Shown in pieces: positions 11,672-21,788 of a stretch of DNA of 64,000 nucleotides. The translations under genes and the position numbers were made by a program. The stretch covers positions 7,688,001-7,752,000 of the forward strand of contig NW_026944383.1 of assembly GCF_033439725.1 (NCBI RefSeq), given 5' to 3'. This DNA comes from Neurospora tetraspora (taxonomy: Eukaryota; Ascomycota; Sordariomycetes; Sordariales; Sordariaceae). Below the pieces are notes generated by a model. It was not told the DNA's origin. It ran no database searches and saw only the letters and a list, made by a program, of their open reading frames with translations. Each line of letters opens with the position of its first letter. Positions within the stretch are counted from its first letter, which is position 1.

Positions 11672-13921
11672 CTACCAATCCTCATCATCATCCAAATCCG
11701 CCCAACTCCTCGGCTCATCCAAATAAAACGTGTTCCCCCCCGGCACCGTAACCGTAATCTCCGGCACGCCCTCGGGCTTCTTCTCCAGCGGCGCAAACTT
11801 GCTCAACACCCAAGTATCCCTCTGCAACCTGCGCTGTCCCCTCGCCACCTGCTCCCTCTGCTCCTCGTCCGCCACCCGCTTCCACGTATCCAGATGCCCA
11901 TTCTCATCGATAAAGTTCTGGCTTAGCCACCGCTGGTTCATGCACAGGCGGTTCCAAGGCAGCGGGTCGTCGAGCCAGAACGTGTCGCCCTCAGGGGTGG
12001 TGACGGTCAGCTCGGGGACGGGAAGGAAGGGTTGATGACCAGACGAGTCGGCGGGGCCCGGGTAGTGCGTGATGGCCTGCTTGGGTTTGTAGGCTTCGGT
12101 GACGCCCTCCCAGTGGCAGCGCTGGAGGCAGTGGCTGCGGCCTTCGTTGGCGTCTTGAAAGCGCTGCCAGGTGTCGAGGTGGCCTGTGGCGTCGATGAAG
12201 GCGTGCTCTTCCCAGTTGAAGACGTAGGGCTCGAGGTTGTCCTCCTCTGGGTAGACGGTCTCGGTGTCGCTGATGGGACCTTCCGCCGGCTTTTGGGGTT
12301 GTTCGGGGGGGATGGATGTATTGGCGGTGACGTCCTTCTCTTGGTGAGACGACACGTTGACGGGGCTATGGGTGCTGGCTGACTCCAATGCGGTGTTCTC
12401 GGTAACTCGGATATTGGTGGCGGGGGTGAGCTCTGGATATTGGCTCATGTTGGCTGTGTTGGCAATGTCGGTGATGTTGGCGGGACTGCTCGGCAGCTGG
12501 GAGGATACGATTACCGGCCACTGCAAATCCTGCTCCTGTCCTTCATCCTTTACCTCCTCAGTCTCAAACGGTTCCTCCATCCCGTCCTCAACCTCGCGCT
12601 CCTCGCTTCCCATCTGAGCTTCTCCGTCGACCCCCAGACCCTGGTTGTCGGGTTCAAAAGGCGTCGTCACCACGCCGTCGACAAGCTCAGCTGGGCACCC
12701 CTCATCCTACTGAGGAATTTGCTCCAGTGAGCTATCGATGCGGTCCGTCTCTTCATGGTCAGAGCGGAAGGCGATGGCCCTGGCCCTGTTGACTGCGTCC
12801 TCTTCGTTGTCGGAAAAATTCTCGGCGTCGCTAGGGATATTGTTGGAGGAGCTTTGGGCGGGAGGGGAATACAGCGGAAGGCGAATCTCGGAGAGGTCTG
12901 AGGCGCAGAGAGAGGTCGGGAGGGAAAGCTCGGAAAGGTTGGCCGCCAAATGGTCGTCGACGGGAGAGCTAGCGGGGTGAACTTCGACGGAAGTGGTGGA
13001 GTTGCCGCCGCTTGAACTAGCCGAGTCCACGCCGTCGCCGTTGCCGTTGGTGAGACCATTGGCGGCGGTCAGGCTGGTAAGGGAGTCGAGTGATTCGCCG
13101 AGGTCCAGGGAGGAGATGGTGCTACCAAGATCCAGGGAAGAAACCGAGTTCTCTGAGCGCGGAGAGGTGTTGATATCAGGATTATCAGGATAGTAAGCGC
13201 TAGGAGGGAGGTTCACAGCAGTGATGGTGTCCGCTTCCTGGGTCGGCGCTGCGGCGTCAAAAAGAGTAGAGGCTCTGCGCCTGGGAAAGGAGGGACCGGC
13301 ACCTGAAGGAGGAGGGGAAGGGTACGCGGAGGAGGAGGTGCCCCTGACGAAGGAAGACGTGCGGGTTTGGTCGATTGAGTGCCAGGCCCCCGCCTTGGGC
13401 TCTTTGGGCTTGATCCACCAGCGGTCTGCGGGATTGGTGGTCTTGGTACCTCTACCGCTGTACGTCCTGATACCGCTGTAAGAGGTCAGTATTTGTCAAC
13501 AGATTGCTGAGCGCGGCGAAGTGATAAGAGTCTGAGCGTACCTCAACAAGAAAGATGGTACAAAGGGCTTAACAACCCCAGCAACGTCTTTGACAATCTG
13601 GCTAGCAGTAGAAACTGGTGCCTCACGAGCGCTCTTCTTCAGCTTCGTCACCACCTCAATCGACTTGTCGACGACGCGAGAAGTAACGACAATAGGCGCC
13701 TTGACGACGGCTTTGATCTGCTTGCCGACGATGTCGACATTGTCGATCACCTTGGTGATGGCAACGACGACGCGATCGCCGTCATGATCGCAGTCGAATT
13801 CGGCTTCGATGGGCTGGAAATAGCCGACGGCGTGCGAGATGGCCGGGCGGAGGATGGGGGCGATTATCGGGTAGATGAAGGGGGTAGCGAGGCGTGCGAC
13901 CGTTTTGGTCAGGAAGAACAT
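11672..13921 (-). CDS. Acidic protein with a duplicated C-terminal motif (in-frame TAG at codon 383)
   Basis: Exon 1 is 13921-13542 and exon 2 is 13475-11672. They are joined by a 66-nt intron (GTACGC donor, ACTGAC branch, TTACAG acceptor) that keeps the frame. The ATG at 13921 begins MFFLTKTVARLATPF; a longer frame upstream lacks support. Residues 1-126 are hydrophobic/basic, and a Ser- and Asp-rich disordered part follows. The C-terminal ~190 residues contain two related blocks, each with FID-x2-GHLDTW and later a PE-[LI]-TVT-x-P-x-G-[DN]-TF-[WY]-LD-[DE]-P strand. A TAG at 12707-12709 (codon 383) splits the frame. Downstream coding resumes in the same frame with no ATG until well inside, so it may be one gene with an unseen intron, two genes, or a disabled gene. 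Function unknown. Confidence 0.6.
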
Positions 13922-14754
13922 TTTGGCTTGTTGTCCTTGGGTGCGATTGATGTTTCGGGGAATGACAATTGAAGTCGTCTGGTGATTGCAGATTGCTGTT
14001 GCGTTGAGTTTGTAGTTGCGTGGTTGCAAGATGGGAAAGGCGTTGTGTCAAGTGTTGGTTGACTTTTCGTAAAATGGGGTTTGTGTTTTGTAGTTGGAAG
14101 AGGGGAGAAGTTCAATCGACCGACAAGCTTTGACGACAAAACATTAAGAGGCTGAGCGGAGGGGAGGAGAAGGGCAGCATATGCACAGAGGTTGCGTAAT
14201 GGCGGACTCCGGTGCATGGTGAAAGTGAAGGTTATCAGCTGGCAGCCTACGGCAGGCTGTCGAGGGACCGAGAACCTTGGTGGTGGCATGCAGGCCAGTA
14301 ATTCAGTTCAGGTGTAAGGCTGCGAGGCTACAAGGCTACAGTATATGCTCCCAAAGGTGAGGGGCAGAAGGGGGAGTGAAGGGTGGTTTGTTTACTTTCA
14401 ACGTATGACGAAAAAAGGGGGGGTTCAAGTTGGTTGCGCACGGACCATGCACGGCAAAGGTCCGTTGGTTTTGGTGCTGGATCTTTGCCATTCACTCAAT
14501 GTATTTGCACACGGTATCCATTTGCATGCGATAAAACGGCATGTCCGGTAATTTTTATACCTTCTGGTTGCTTCAATTTTATTTCATATGTATGTCCGTG
14601 TTTCTTTGCGGCGGTGTTGCAGTGAAAACGTCCGCACGACAAAAGTGATGAACCCGTTCATCTGCACTCGGCACTCCGGAACTGCAGTTCGCGCGCACTG
14701 ACCCTGCTGCGGGTGCCCTGATCAGATGAAATTCTTGGCGCATCTTTCAACAAA
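13922..14754. other. Intergenic spacer, no gene supported
   Basis: This is the upstream region of the minus-strand gene starting at 13921 and the upstream flank of tRNA-Ile. A 126-codon minus-strand frame (13909-14289) overlaps the presumed 5' leader and shows no domain. Confidence 0.5.
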
Positions 14755-14851
14755 GCCCGATTAGCTCAGCTGGTTAGAGCGTCGTACTAATATCGGTTCG
14801 TCTGATATCAAGTCCATGCGAAGGTCAACAGTTCAATCCTGTTATTGGGCA
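14755..14851 (+). tRNA. tRNA-Ile(AAT) with intron
   Basis: Acceptor GCCCGAT pairs with ATTGGGC followed by discriminator A. The D-arm is GCTCAGCTGGTTAGAGC. The anticodon stem is TCGTA/TGCGA and the loop begins CTAATA, giving anticodon AAT after T33. The T-arm is AACAG-TTCAATC-CTGTT. An intron of about 23 nt sits after position 37, the canonical location. The anticodon stem includes one G-T pair. Confidence 0.92.
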
Positions 14852-14857
14852 TCTTCA

Positions 14858-14863
14858 TTTTTT
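14858..14863 (+). terminator. RNA polymerase III T-run terminator
   Basis: A run of six T residues lies 7 nt after the discriminator base of tRNA-Ile. This is the usual RNA polymerase III stop signal. Confidence 0.75.
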
Positions 14864-15266
14864 ACGGTTGTCCCGTTCGCTTTGTTTTTCTCCGTCTCTT
14901 CTTTTTCTTTTTGTCCACCGCGATATTTTGTTCAAAACTCAGCTTGCATGAACAAAGCCTCTGTGTGCGCGGGGCGGGATGCAGCAGTTATAGTGCTATA
15001 GAACAGACAGGAAACATCCAAAAGCTTTACTGCTTGTTGGCAGAAACTGCTTGGTTGTCTGAACAGCAAAGCAGTGCGATATGCTCATTGACACTGCTAT
15101 AAAGATGAGCGGCCACATGCTTGGATTTACACCTTTTAGTATGAATGAATTGTTCGGTAGGAATACGATATCATTACTGCTAGTTCACTGACCTGAATAG
15201 GTTACCTGAGTTGTGTCCTGGAGGGCAATATAGATCAACCGCCAAGTGGACAAGACCGCCAAAACC
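14864..15266. other. Spacer, probable promoter of the downstream gene
   Basis: No gene is visible. A T/C-rich stretch at about 14880-14920 and short frames only. It ends at the ATG of the disordered-protein gene (AAAACCATGG context). Confidence 0.5.
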
Positions 15267-17966
15267 ATGGAGGTAACGGTATGTCCTTGATCGCCGCCAT
15301 GAAACGCACTATTTGCGGAACTAACATCATATTCTAAAGCCCCTATACAGCAGGCTCCTGAACATCAGCCATCCGTAATCCATCCCGGCACGAGGGGACG
15401 CTCATACCCGACACATGTCGACATCCAGGAGGCGAGGATCGTTCGGAATCGCCGGTTAGAAGAGCTCGTCAACACAGGCCATCCTCCTCCTCCCCCTGAC
15501 AACCTCAATACTGCGAGTGCAAGCAACACCATACCCACCGGCCCAAGAGCCATGAATCAACGCCGAAACCAGGCCACTCCAGCGACAGCACCGCTTCAAC
15601 AACAATATTTCTCCAGATATCCCAGCTCCGAGCCCCGTCTGCATCAAAGGACCGGTAGCCTAAGTAAAAGTCCCTACCATATTTCTCAACACCAACAACA
15701 CCACGGGGCTGGGCAAGGTCCAATCCGTATTCCTTCAGAGTATTCACAATACCCAACCTATAATATACCCCATATTCCCACCACTCATTCTCCCTCTCAT
15801 CTCTCCTACACAACGCCAACAACACAAACCCCACAATTCATAGATTCGCTCTTCCAAACAGCCTTATCATTCCAAACCTCGGCCCGAACCCCTCGACCAA
15901 CACATCCACTCCGTCCGGCAACAACACAACTTGAACCCTATTTATCCTCCGCCTATTCCTTAGTACCTTCCTCCTACCCTTTACACTCCAACTCTTTTTT
16001 AGCCTTCCGCCCTTTATCCTCCCACCCCTCATCCTCACACGCCTCATCCTCCAACCCCTCATACTCCCACCCCTCATCCTCCAACCCCTTACCCTCCAAC
16101 CCCTTACCATCCAACCCCCTCGGGCCTCTCCCTTCCTTCCTCCAACGCAACCTAGACCAATGTGCTCCCTACCTTTCGCCTCCCCGCGATGACGATGACG
16201 ACGAGGAATCCGATCCAGATCCAGACTTTGAAAGGCCTTCTATTGATACGAGGCTCGGACCGGTCGTTTGTAAGCCTGTGCCGGAGTGTTTGATGGGTAG
16301 TATGGAGAGGACGGGGAGTGGGAGGGTTTTTTGGATGGTGGAGGGGGCTGGAACTGGGTCCGGGTCCGGGTCGGGATCGGGGGAGGGGCTGGGGCTGGGG
16401 CTGGGGAATGGGAGAGGCGCTGGGGGCGGTGAAGGGAGGGAGGCAATGAATGTGGGTAATGGAGGAGGAGGAGGTTGTGGTGAGGGTGAGGGTGATAGGG
16501 GTAGAGAGGGTGATACTGGGCGGGGAGAAGAGGGTGCTGGGGGTGACGAGGGGAGGAAATGCCATGGTGAGGAAGAGGAGGGGAAAGGGAAGAGGAAAGG
16601 AAAGGGAAAGGGGAAAGGTAAGGGGAAAGAGGAGGGGCAGGGGCAGAGACAGGAAGGGGTCAAAAGAGTGTCGACGGCGAGTTCGCTGAGTTCGATGGTC
16701 AGGTCTACGTCGGCTGCATCGTCGCATAGTTCCCGAGGAGGACTGAATCACAGGGCTCCTTCTTATGCTTTTGTTGGTGGCAGTTCTCAGGGTCGGGGGC
16801 ACTCGGCCGTAGATATGAACAGGTCTAGTACCAGTCCATCACACCTAAGACCTAGTTACTCCCAATCTTCTGTTTACGTTTCTCCTTATTCTCAGCAAGA
16901 TCAAGCTGGACCTTCTACTTCCCATTCCCATGTTTATAACCACGGGCAGTTCCATTCTCATACTCATCCAGCACCTCAACCACCTCACCACCATCAACAA
17001 GGGGTTCAGCAGTCGGAATTCACACCCCTGATAACCGAGTTGATTCCCGGCTATGTCCCCCCTGCACCTGTATCCCCCTCGCGAGCCACATTCTCTTTTC
17101 CCTCTTCCTCGCCTAGCCCACCTTCCCCAGCTCAGACTCTTGCTTCCGCTTCTGCTCCGCCCATTATCACCGACCCACCCCAAAGTTCCCGACAACCAGA
17201 AACCCTCCAAATCTTCGACTTCGACTCCGCCATCTCTGCCATGCGCTCCTACTTCAGATCCCTCCCCAACAATGCCTCATCCACCGACCCGGCTCTGAGT
17301 CCCTACAGCCCATTGGTGCCCTGGAGCATTGTCTTGTGGGACGATGAGAACAGGATGAACTTGAGGGTCAGGTGTTTGGGGCTCTTTGTGGATGGTATGG
17401 GTAGGCCTGTGAGCTCGGGGCAGAGAAAGGTGTCGGGAGAGTCAGGGAAGGAGTCAAGTTCGGGGTCGGATACGGTTAAGGCGGGGGAAGCAGGGAAGCA
17501 GCCGGAGAAGTCGGCTCCGGAGGTTGGTGAGCAAGGAGAGCGGGGTGGAAAAGAGGGGGGCGGGAGTGGGAAGGGGAAGAGGAAGGGGAAGGGGAAGGAG
17601 AGCGGGAATGGTGGTGGAGAGAATAACTCCTCGAGGAAAAACGAAAGGTTGTTTTTTAGGCCTGTCTTAATTGATGGCTTTCCATTGGGATATACCCCAC
17701 TTGTATACTGGCAACAAGATTCGGAAGAGGTGATGAGGGATCAAGCGGTGAGAGTCAGGATGATGACGTTTATGCCGAGGGCGGGTCAGGGGCAAGTTCA
17801 AACGGGATCGGTTATGGGAGGAGGAAGAGGAGGAGACGGAGTGGGAAGGGGAATGATGGTTCCTCAAGCGGGAGAGCAAAGAGACCAAGCTGTGCAGGAA
17901 TGGCTGGAAGTCGAGGCCATGAGTGTAAGTGAATGGCAGGCGCGGATGAAGAATCCGGAGTGGTGA
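15267..17966 (+). CDS. Large intrinsically disordered protein, unknown function
   Basis: A tiny first exon (15267-15278, four codons, in the favourable context AAAACCATGG) joins exon 2 (15351-17966) across a 72-nt intron with donor GTATGT, branch ACTAAC and acceptor TACAG. The frame is continuous and gives 875 residues. The N-terminal third is rich in Ser/Pro/Gln/His with tandem HPSSS/NPLPS-like units. Around residues 330-440 there are Gly-Ser, Gly-Leu, Gly-Glu and Lys-Gly dipeptide runs. A more ordered patch near residue 650 (PLVPWSIVLWDDENRMNLRV) and another near residue 770 (RLFFRPVLIDGFPLGYTPL) may form a small conserved domain split by a low-complexity insert. No family was recognised. 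Confidence 0.65.
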
Positions 17967-18302
17967 TGAAAGCCGAGAGTTCTAAGATGAGGAGGGACAG
18001 GTTGCTTGAGATGTTCTTTTGAGGTGCGGATAGATGGTCGAGACAGTGGACAGATGGAACATAACAATGTGTACGCAACAAACTTGCCAAGCAAGCTAAG
18101 ACTCGGAATTGAGCAAGTTGATGAGACTACTGCCAAGAATGGAAGAGAAGGAAAAAAGAACCTCGCACGTTGACGTGATGATGTGTAGCAGGAAAGAAAT
18201 TAGAAGTCTTATACCGAAAAGAGAAAAAAAAAAGTCAAAAACATACAACACCAGGGATTCGCTGGTCGTCACCGACCCAACTACTAGTCTGGCCCTCACT
18301 AA
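17967..18302. other. Spacer, 3' flank of the disordered-protein gene
   Basis: No gene is visible. The stretch runs into the left copy of an inverted dispersed repeat at about 18303. Confidence 0.5.
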
Positions 18303-18486
18303 GCTTGTGTATGGGAGTGAGAAGGATATCAATCGGGTCTTTTAATCACGTGATAGGGTCAAAAAACTGAACAATCACCTCCCGTATCAAATCGTTCGTT
18401 ACGGAGGCATTACGGTGAGTGTTGGAGGCGGCGCTAAAGAGATTAATACAATTGGGCAGATTACGAGAAAAATTGACCGTTCTGAA
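18303..18486 (+). repeat. Dispersed repeat, left copy (inverted relative to 28922-29103)
   Basis: About 185 bp match, in reverse complement, the segment at 28922-29103 at an eye-estimated 80-85% identity. Shared landmarks include TTTTAATCACGTG, GGGTCAAAAAACTGAACAA and GGAGGCATTACGGTGAGT. No coding sense was found. The pair brackets the island that holds the FunK1 relic and the NLR gene. Confidence 0.8.
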
Positions 18487-18929
18487 ACACCGAAATTGCA
18501 TTTCCAGGCTGGTCTTACTATTGCTAGCGCAGCCGCCCCTTTATAGAGAATCGATTGGCTGAACGAGCTTCAGTCCCGTTAAGCACACGGCCACACCATC
18601 CAGGAGCATGACTGGGCATGACTCCTTGCCCACGGAAGGAAAGTCCATCCATACTAATCCGGTCGTCGTCTGAGTCGAAAACTGGATATTCCCACATCTG
18701 GCTGGAGCTTTGCGGATGGCCTCGAAGACAACACTATGATATTTGCTCGGACGATTTCAGACGAAGGTCACCTTGATATATTGAATACCGACGGCGTTTA
18801 TTATTGTCGGTAGGGCCGACATTGCAGGTGTGCCAAGCCCCTGACATCTGACCCAAACCAGTTCGATTTTAACACCAAGCATTCGAGTCTGAAGAAAAGT
18901 TTCGCAACAAAATTGCCCTCCGGGTCTTC

Positions 18930-20150
18930 CTTTCCTCGATCCCTCCGTCCAGCACGTTCTATCTGGACCTTGAGGGCAAAAGTCTCAGCCGCAATGGAAC
19001 CCTCACCCTCCTGACGGTACTCGTCCTTCCCGCGTAATTAACAAGCATTGTCGATGTCCAAACCCACGGACTCTGCTTTCACCACTCCCGGCAAGGCGGA
19101 AATACCCTCAAAGCCCTCCTCGAGGATCCCTACACTTCCAAATGCTTCTGGGACGTATTCACGAAAAGGCGGACATGTTTGCGCGCGCTCTTGTCGGCTA
19201 TGCTACGATGGATGCTGAGGCGATGGGCCGGGATACCTTTATTGAGCGAGTTATCGAGGGAGGAAGAAAAAAACGCTACATTACGCTGAACGACACAGGT
19301 GGTCAAGCAACGAGGATCAGATTGGATAGGGCGATGTATAGCCAGAAGGCCATCGTAAGTCGCGGAACTACCTGTTATACGACCGAAAACAACAGCGTTG
19401 TCAAATTCGCCTGGGCATCGGGTAAACGGACGTCGGAGGTAGAGCACCTAACGCAAGCAAAGAAAATGAAGGTTAAAGGGGTAGCTGAAATAGTAGCGCA
19501 TCATCGAATCACTACCATTGCAGAAATACGGAAGGGATTGCAATTCTCAAAGCCTCACCCGTTTCTGAACGGGGGGGACGACCCTTCATCGGCTTCAACA
19601 AGCACTAATACACCGGGATACAAGCGCAAATCATCGTCCGATGCCACTAACAACACCGTATCCAGATCTAATAAGAAGCAGCGATCCGATAGCCAGAAGG
19701 TAATTCGAAAGCTGAGCATCCAGCCGTCGTCGTCAACAAGCAAGATTAAGCCGACCCTATCTACGCCTAGCGAGGAACTGTGGGAAGATCGGATCTATTC
19801 CTGCCTCGTCATCTCACCTGCCGGTCGCGTCATCAGTGAGTTTACCGATATCAAGCAACTGCTAGAATCAATGCGAGATGCGATCAAGGCGCACCAATCT
19901 CTCTTCGTCACTGGCAATATTCTCCACCGCGATATCTCTCCATCCAGAGCAGCTCTACAGACCTATCATAGCAGCTTATGATGAGGCCATCAGCGAGCTA
20001 TAGAGATTACAACAGATAGGGAGAAAGGCGATAGAACGGGTGGTTAATTTTGACCTAGACCTTGCTGTCAGAAAGAACCGAGAAGGTGCCTCCGGAGCAA
20101 AGGGCATGACCGGCATGCGATCACACTCCATGTCGATACGATACGGAGGA
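18930..20150 (+). pseudogene. Decayed exonuclease-like / FunK1 fungal protein kinase relic
   Basis: At about 18935-19030 one frame reads FYLDLEGKSLSRNGTLTLL and then stops. At about 19050-19150 it continues as IVDVQTHG...NTLKALLEDPYTSKCFWDV. This pattern resembles the fungal 3'-5' exonuclease-like domain. From 19142 to 19981 a 279-codon frame matches the FunK1 (Pkinase_fungal) family: DRAMYSQKAIVSRGTTCY, VKGVAEIVAHHRITTIAEIRKGL, and RIYSCLVISPAGRVISEFTD leading to the catalytic loop motif GNILHRDIS. The frame then collapses. EITTDREKGDRTGG and the activation-segment equivalent FDLDLAVRKNREGASGAKGMTG appear near 20000-20100 in shifted frames. It is therefore frameshifted and interrupted, and not expected to make an active kinase. 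Confidence 0.75.
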
Positions 20151-20196
20151 AGCGGAGCACATCATCGGTCATGGGGAGGGTAAAATCGACCAGGAC

Positions 20197-20484
20197 ATGG
20201 ATGATGTGCGTTGGGAATTGAAAGACAAATTGTTTGGCGAGGCGCGGGAGCTTGTGATGGAGAAGACGGAGGAGCAGCAGTCGCAGTTGTGGGCCGACAT
20301 GCGGGACGACTTGATGGAGGAGATGCGGCGGGAGATCAAGGAGGAACTGATGGCCGAACTGAGACGGGAGTTGGTAGCAGAGGTCAAGACGGAGCTGTTC
20401 AAGGACATGGTGCAGGCGATGATGAGGGCGGCGTGCGGTGATGGTGGTGGAAAGTCTGGGACGGGCATGTCACAAAACACATAG
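20197..20484 (+). CDS. Small charged coiled-coil open frame, possible relic
   Basis: A 95-codon frame from ATG has strong heptad-like Glu/Arg/Lys/Leu/Met periodicity (for example LMEEMRREIKEELMAELRREL) followed by a short Gly-rich tail. It sits 50 nt past the last recognisable piece of the FunK1 relic, so it may be the degenerate C-terminal part of that gene rather than an independent one. No family was recognised. Confidence 0.3.
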   Translation: MDDVRWELKDKLFGEARELVMEKTEEQQSQLWADMRDDLMEEMRREIKEELMAELRRELVAEVKTELFKDMVQAMMRAACGDGGGKSGTGMSQNT

Positions 20485-21332
20485 AGCACGGATTGTACTC
20501 AGTGAGGCACGCCATCGACTGGCCCGATACCCTCATTTCACGATCTCACGAATGAACAGGATCTCTTCCCCCTGCCCCACGGTAAGTTGATTGGCTAAGA
20601 CTCGTGGCTCGTAACTGGCGTGTGCTTGATGTTTTGACTATAATGGTGTTACGATCCAATCAAGGATCACTCATGTAAGCAGATTAGCTAGCCAATAGGA
20701 TGGAGGCCGAAACAACGGAGCCGAGGGCCCGGCTCCAGGGCCTCGGCGCCTGGCCGAAGAAAGGGAGCCAAAGGTTCGGCTCCCCTCCGTCGGCCCCGTC
20801 TAAAGGTGTCACACGGACATTTGCCCACAGTTCTGGGTTAGGGTTTCCAAGGCTTAACAGAACCTCAACGCTTGGCATCAGCCTTATGAGTGCTTGGTGG
20901 CCTCCGGCCGCGAAAATCAACCTCACCTCGGTCAGACTCTTGGCTACTGGCACAACTTACCCGAACCCCTCTCGCGCCATCAAGCTAACCGAGCCAACCC
21001 TGGAACTGCCGATGGCGCTGAGCATCATCACGAGGTTCCCCTCGTATCACATTACGCTCGGTATGGAACGTGATGCGCGACATAGATTATCGGTGTTGGA
21101 TGCCGCTAACGGCTCTGTCTGTTTGCTCCAGCCTTGGGGTTTATGAAAGTTCAAAAACAGGTCGCGCAGCCAAAGTAATAGCCCCAGCGTGTAATAGGGT
21201 AACGCCTTGGCGAGTACGACGGCCACGTGACTAGATCGTGCACAGACCATATGTAGATCTGGTTCGCGCAGAGGCCATTCTCGCGAGCACCACGGTTGAC
21301 AGCTGCTCTGTATTCCACAACCGTATTCTCAA
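20485..21332. other. Spacer with GC-rich palindromic stretch, no gene supported
   Basis: At about 20720-20810 there is a GC-rich block with several short inverted repeats around GGAGCCGAGGGCCCGGCTCC. Open frames of 89 and 148 codons overlap on opposite strands, and neither shows a domain. Confidence 0.45.
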
Positions 21333-21788
21333 GTGGAGGATCACATGAATGTGTCAAATGACATTCGCGAACTGTTGTATGCGGAGGACCAGCAGGATCT
21401 GGAACGCCAGAGGAAGCGTAGAGCCCCTCCGGCGGCCTGTCCGCCTATTAGTATCACTAACGTCCTGCCACCTAAACCCTCAAGCTCGTACCCAGCAGTG
21501 CCGGCGACAGGGTCTGCGGAATTGGTGGCATCCAGACCAGTAACCCCTCTTCAAATTCCAGAACCACTGGACACTGCCGTGGAGAGGTACACCAGCTGGC
21601 TGTGCTCACGGTTCCGCAGCGTTGCCATCCAATTAGAGTACCAGAAGGCTGGCAACTTAACATTGGCGGAGCGTTTCGACCTGGAGTTAGTGTATAAACA
21701 GTAAGATGTTGAATTTTATATTGAGAATGGCATTAAGAGGGGGGTGGTAAAGAGATTTGTCCGTGATATTGCGTTTTGGTTTAAATAG
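21333..21788 (+). pseudogene. Conserved fungal hypothetical-protein fragment broken by TAA
   Basis: The frame encodes 123 residues ending ...AERFDLELVYKQ and then TAA at 21702-21704. It continues in the same frame for 27 codons as DVEFYIENGIKRGVVKRFVRDI...WFK before TAG. From memory, a family of repetitive fungal hypothetical proteins has a similar C-terminal block in which an acidic DQD segment precedes a xFxIxxGxKxGxxRRFVxDI motif. The TAA could thus be a CAA glutamine codon changed by C-to-T. The start is uncertain (GTG at 21333, ATG at 21345). This is probably a relic. Confidence 0.5.

Noticed and set aside
11672-12673. Separate gene starting at the GTG of the 333-codon frame
   Set aside because: No ATG near its 5' end, and the frame is continuous with the upstream exon apart from one TAG, so it was kept as part of one uncertain gene.
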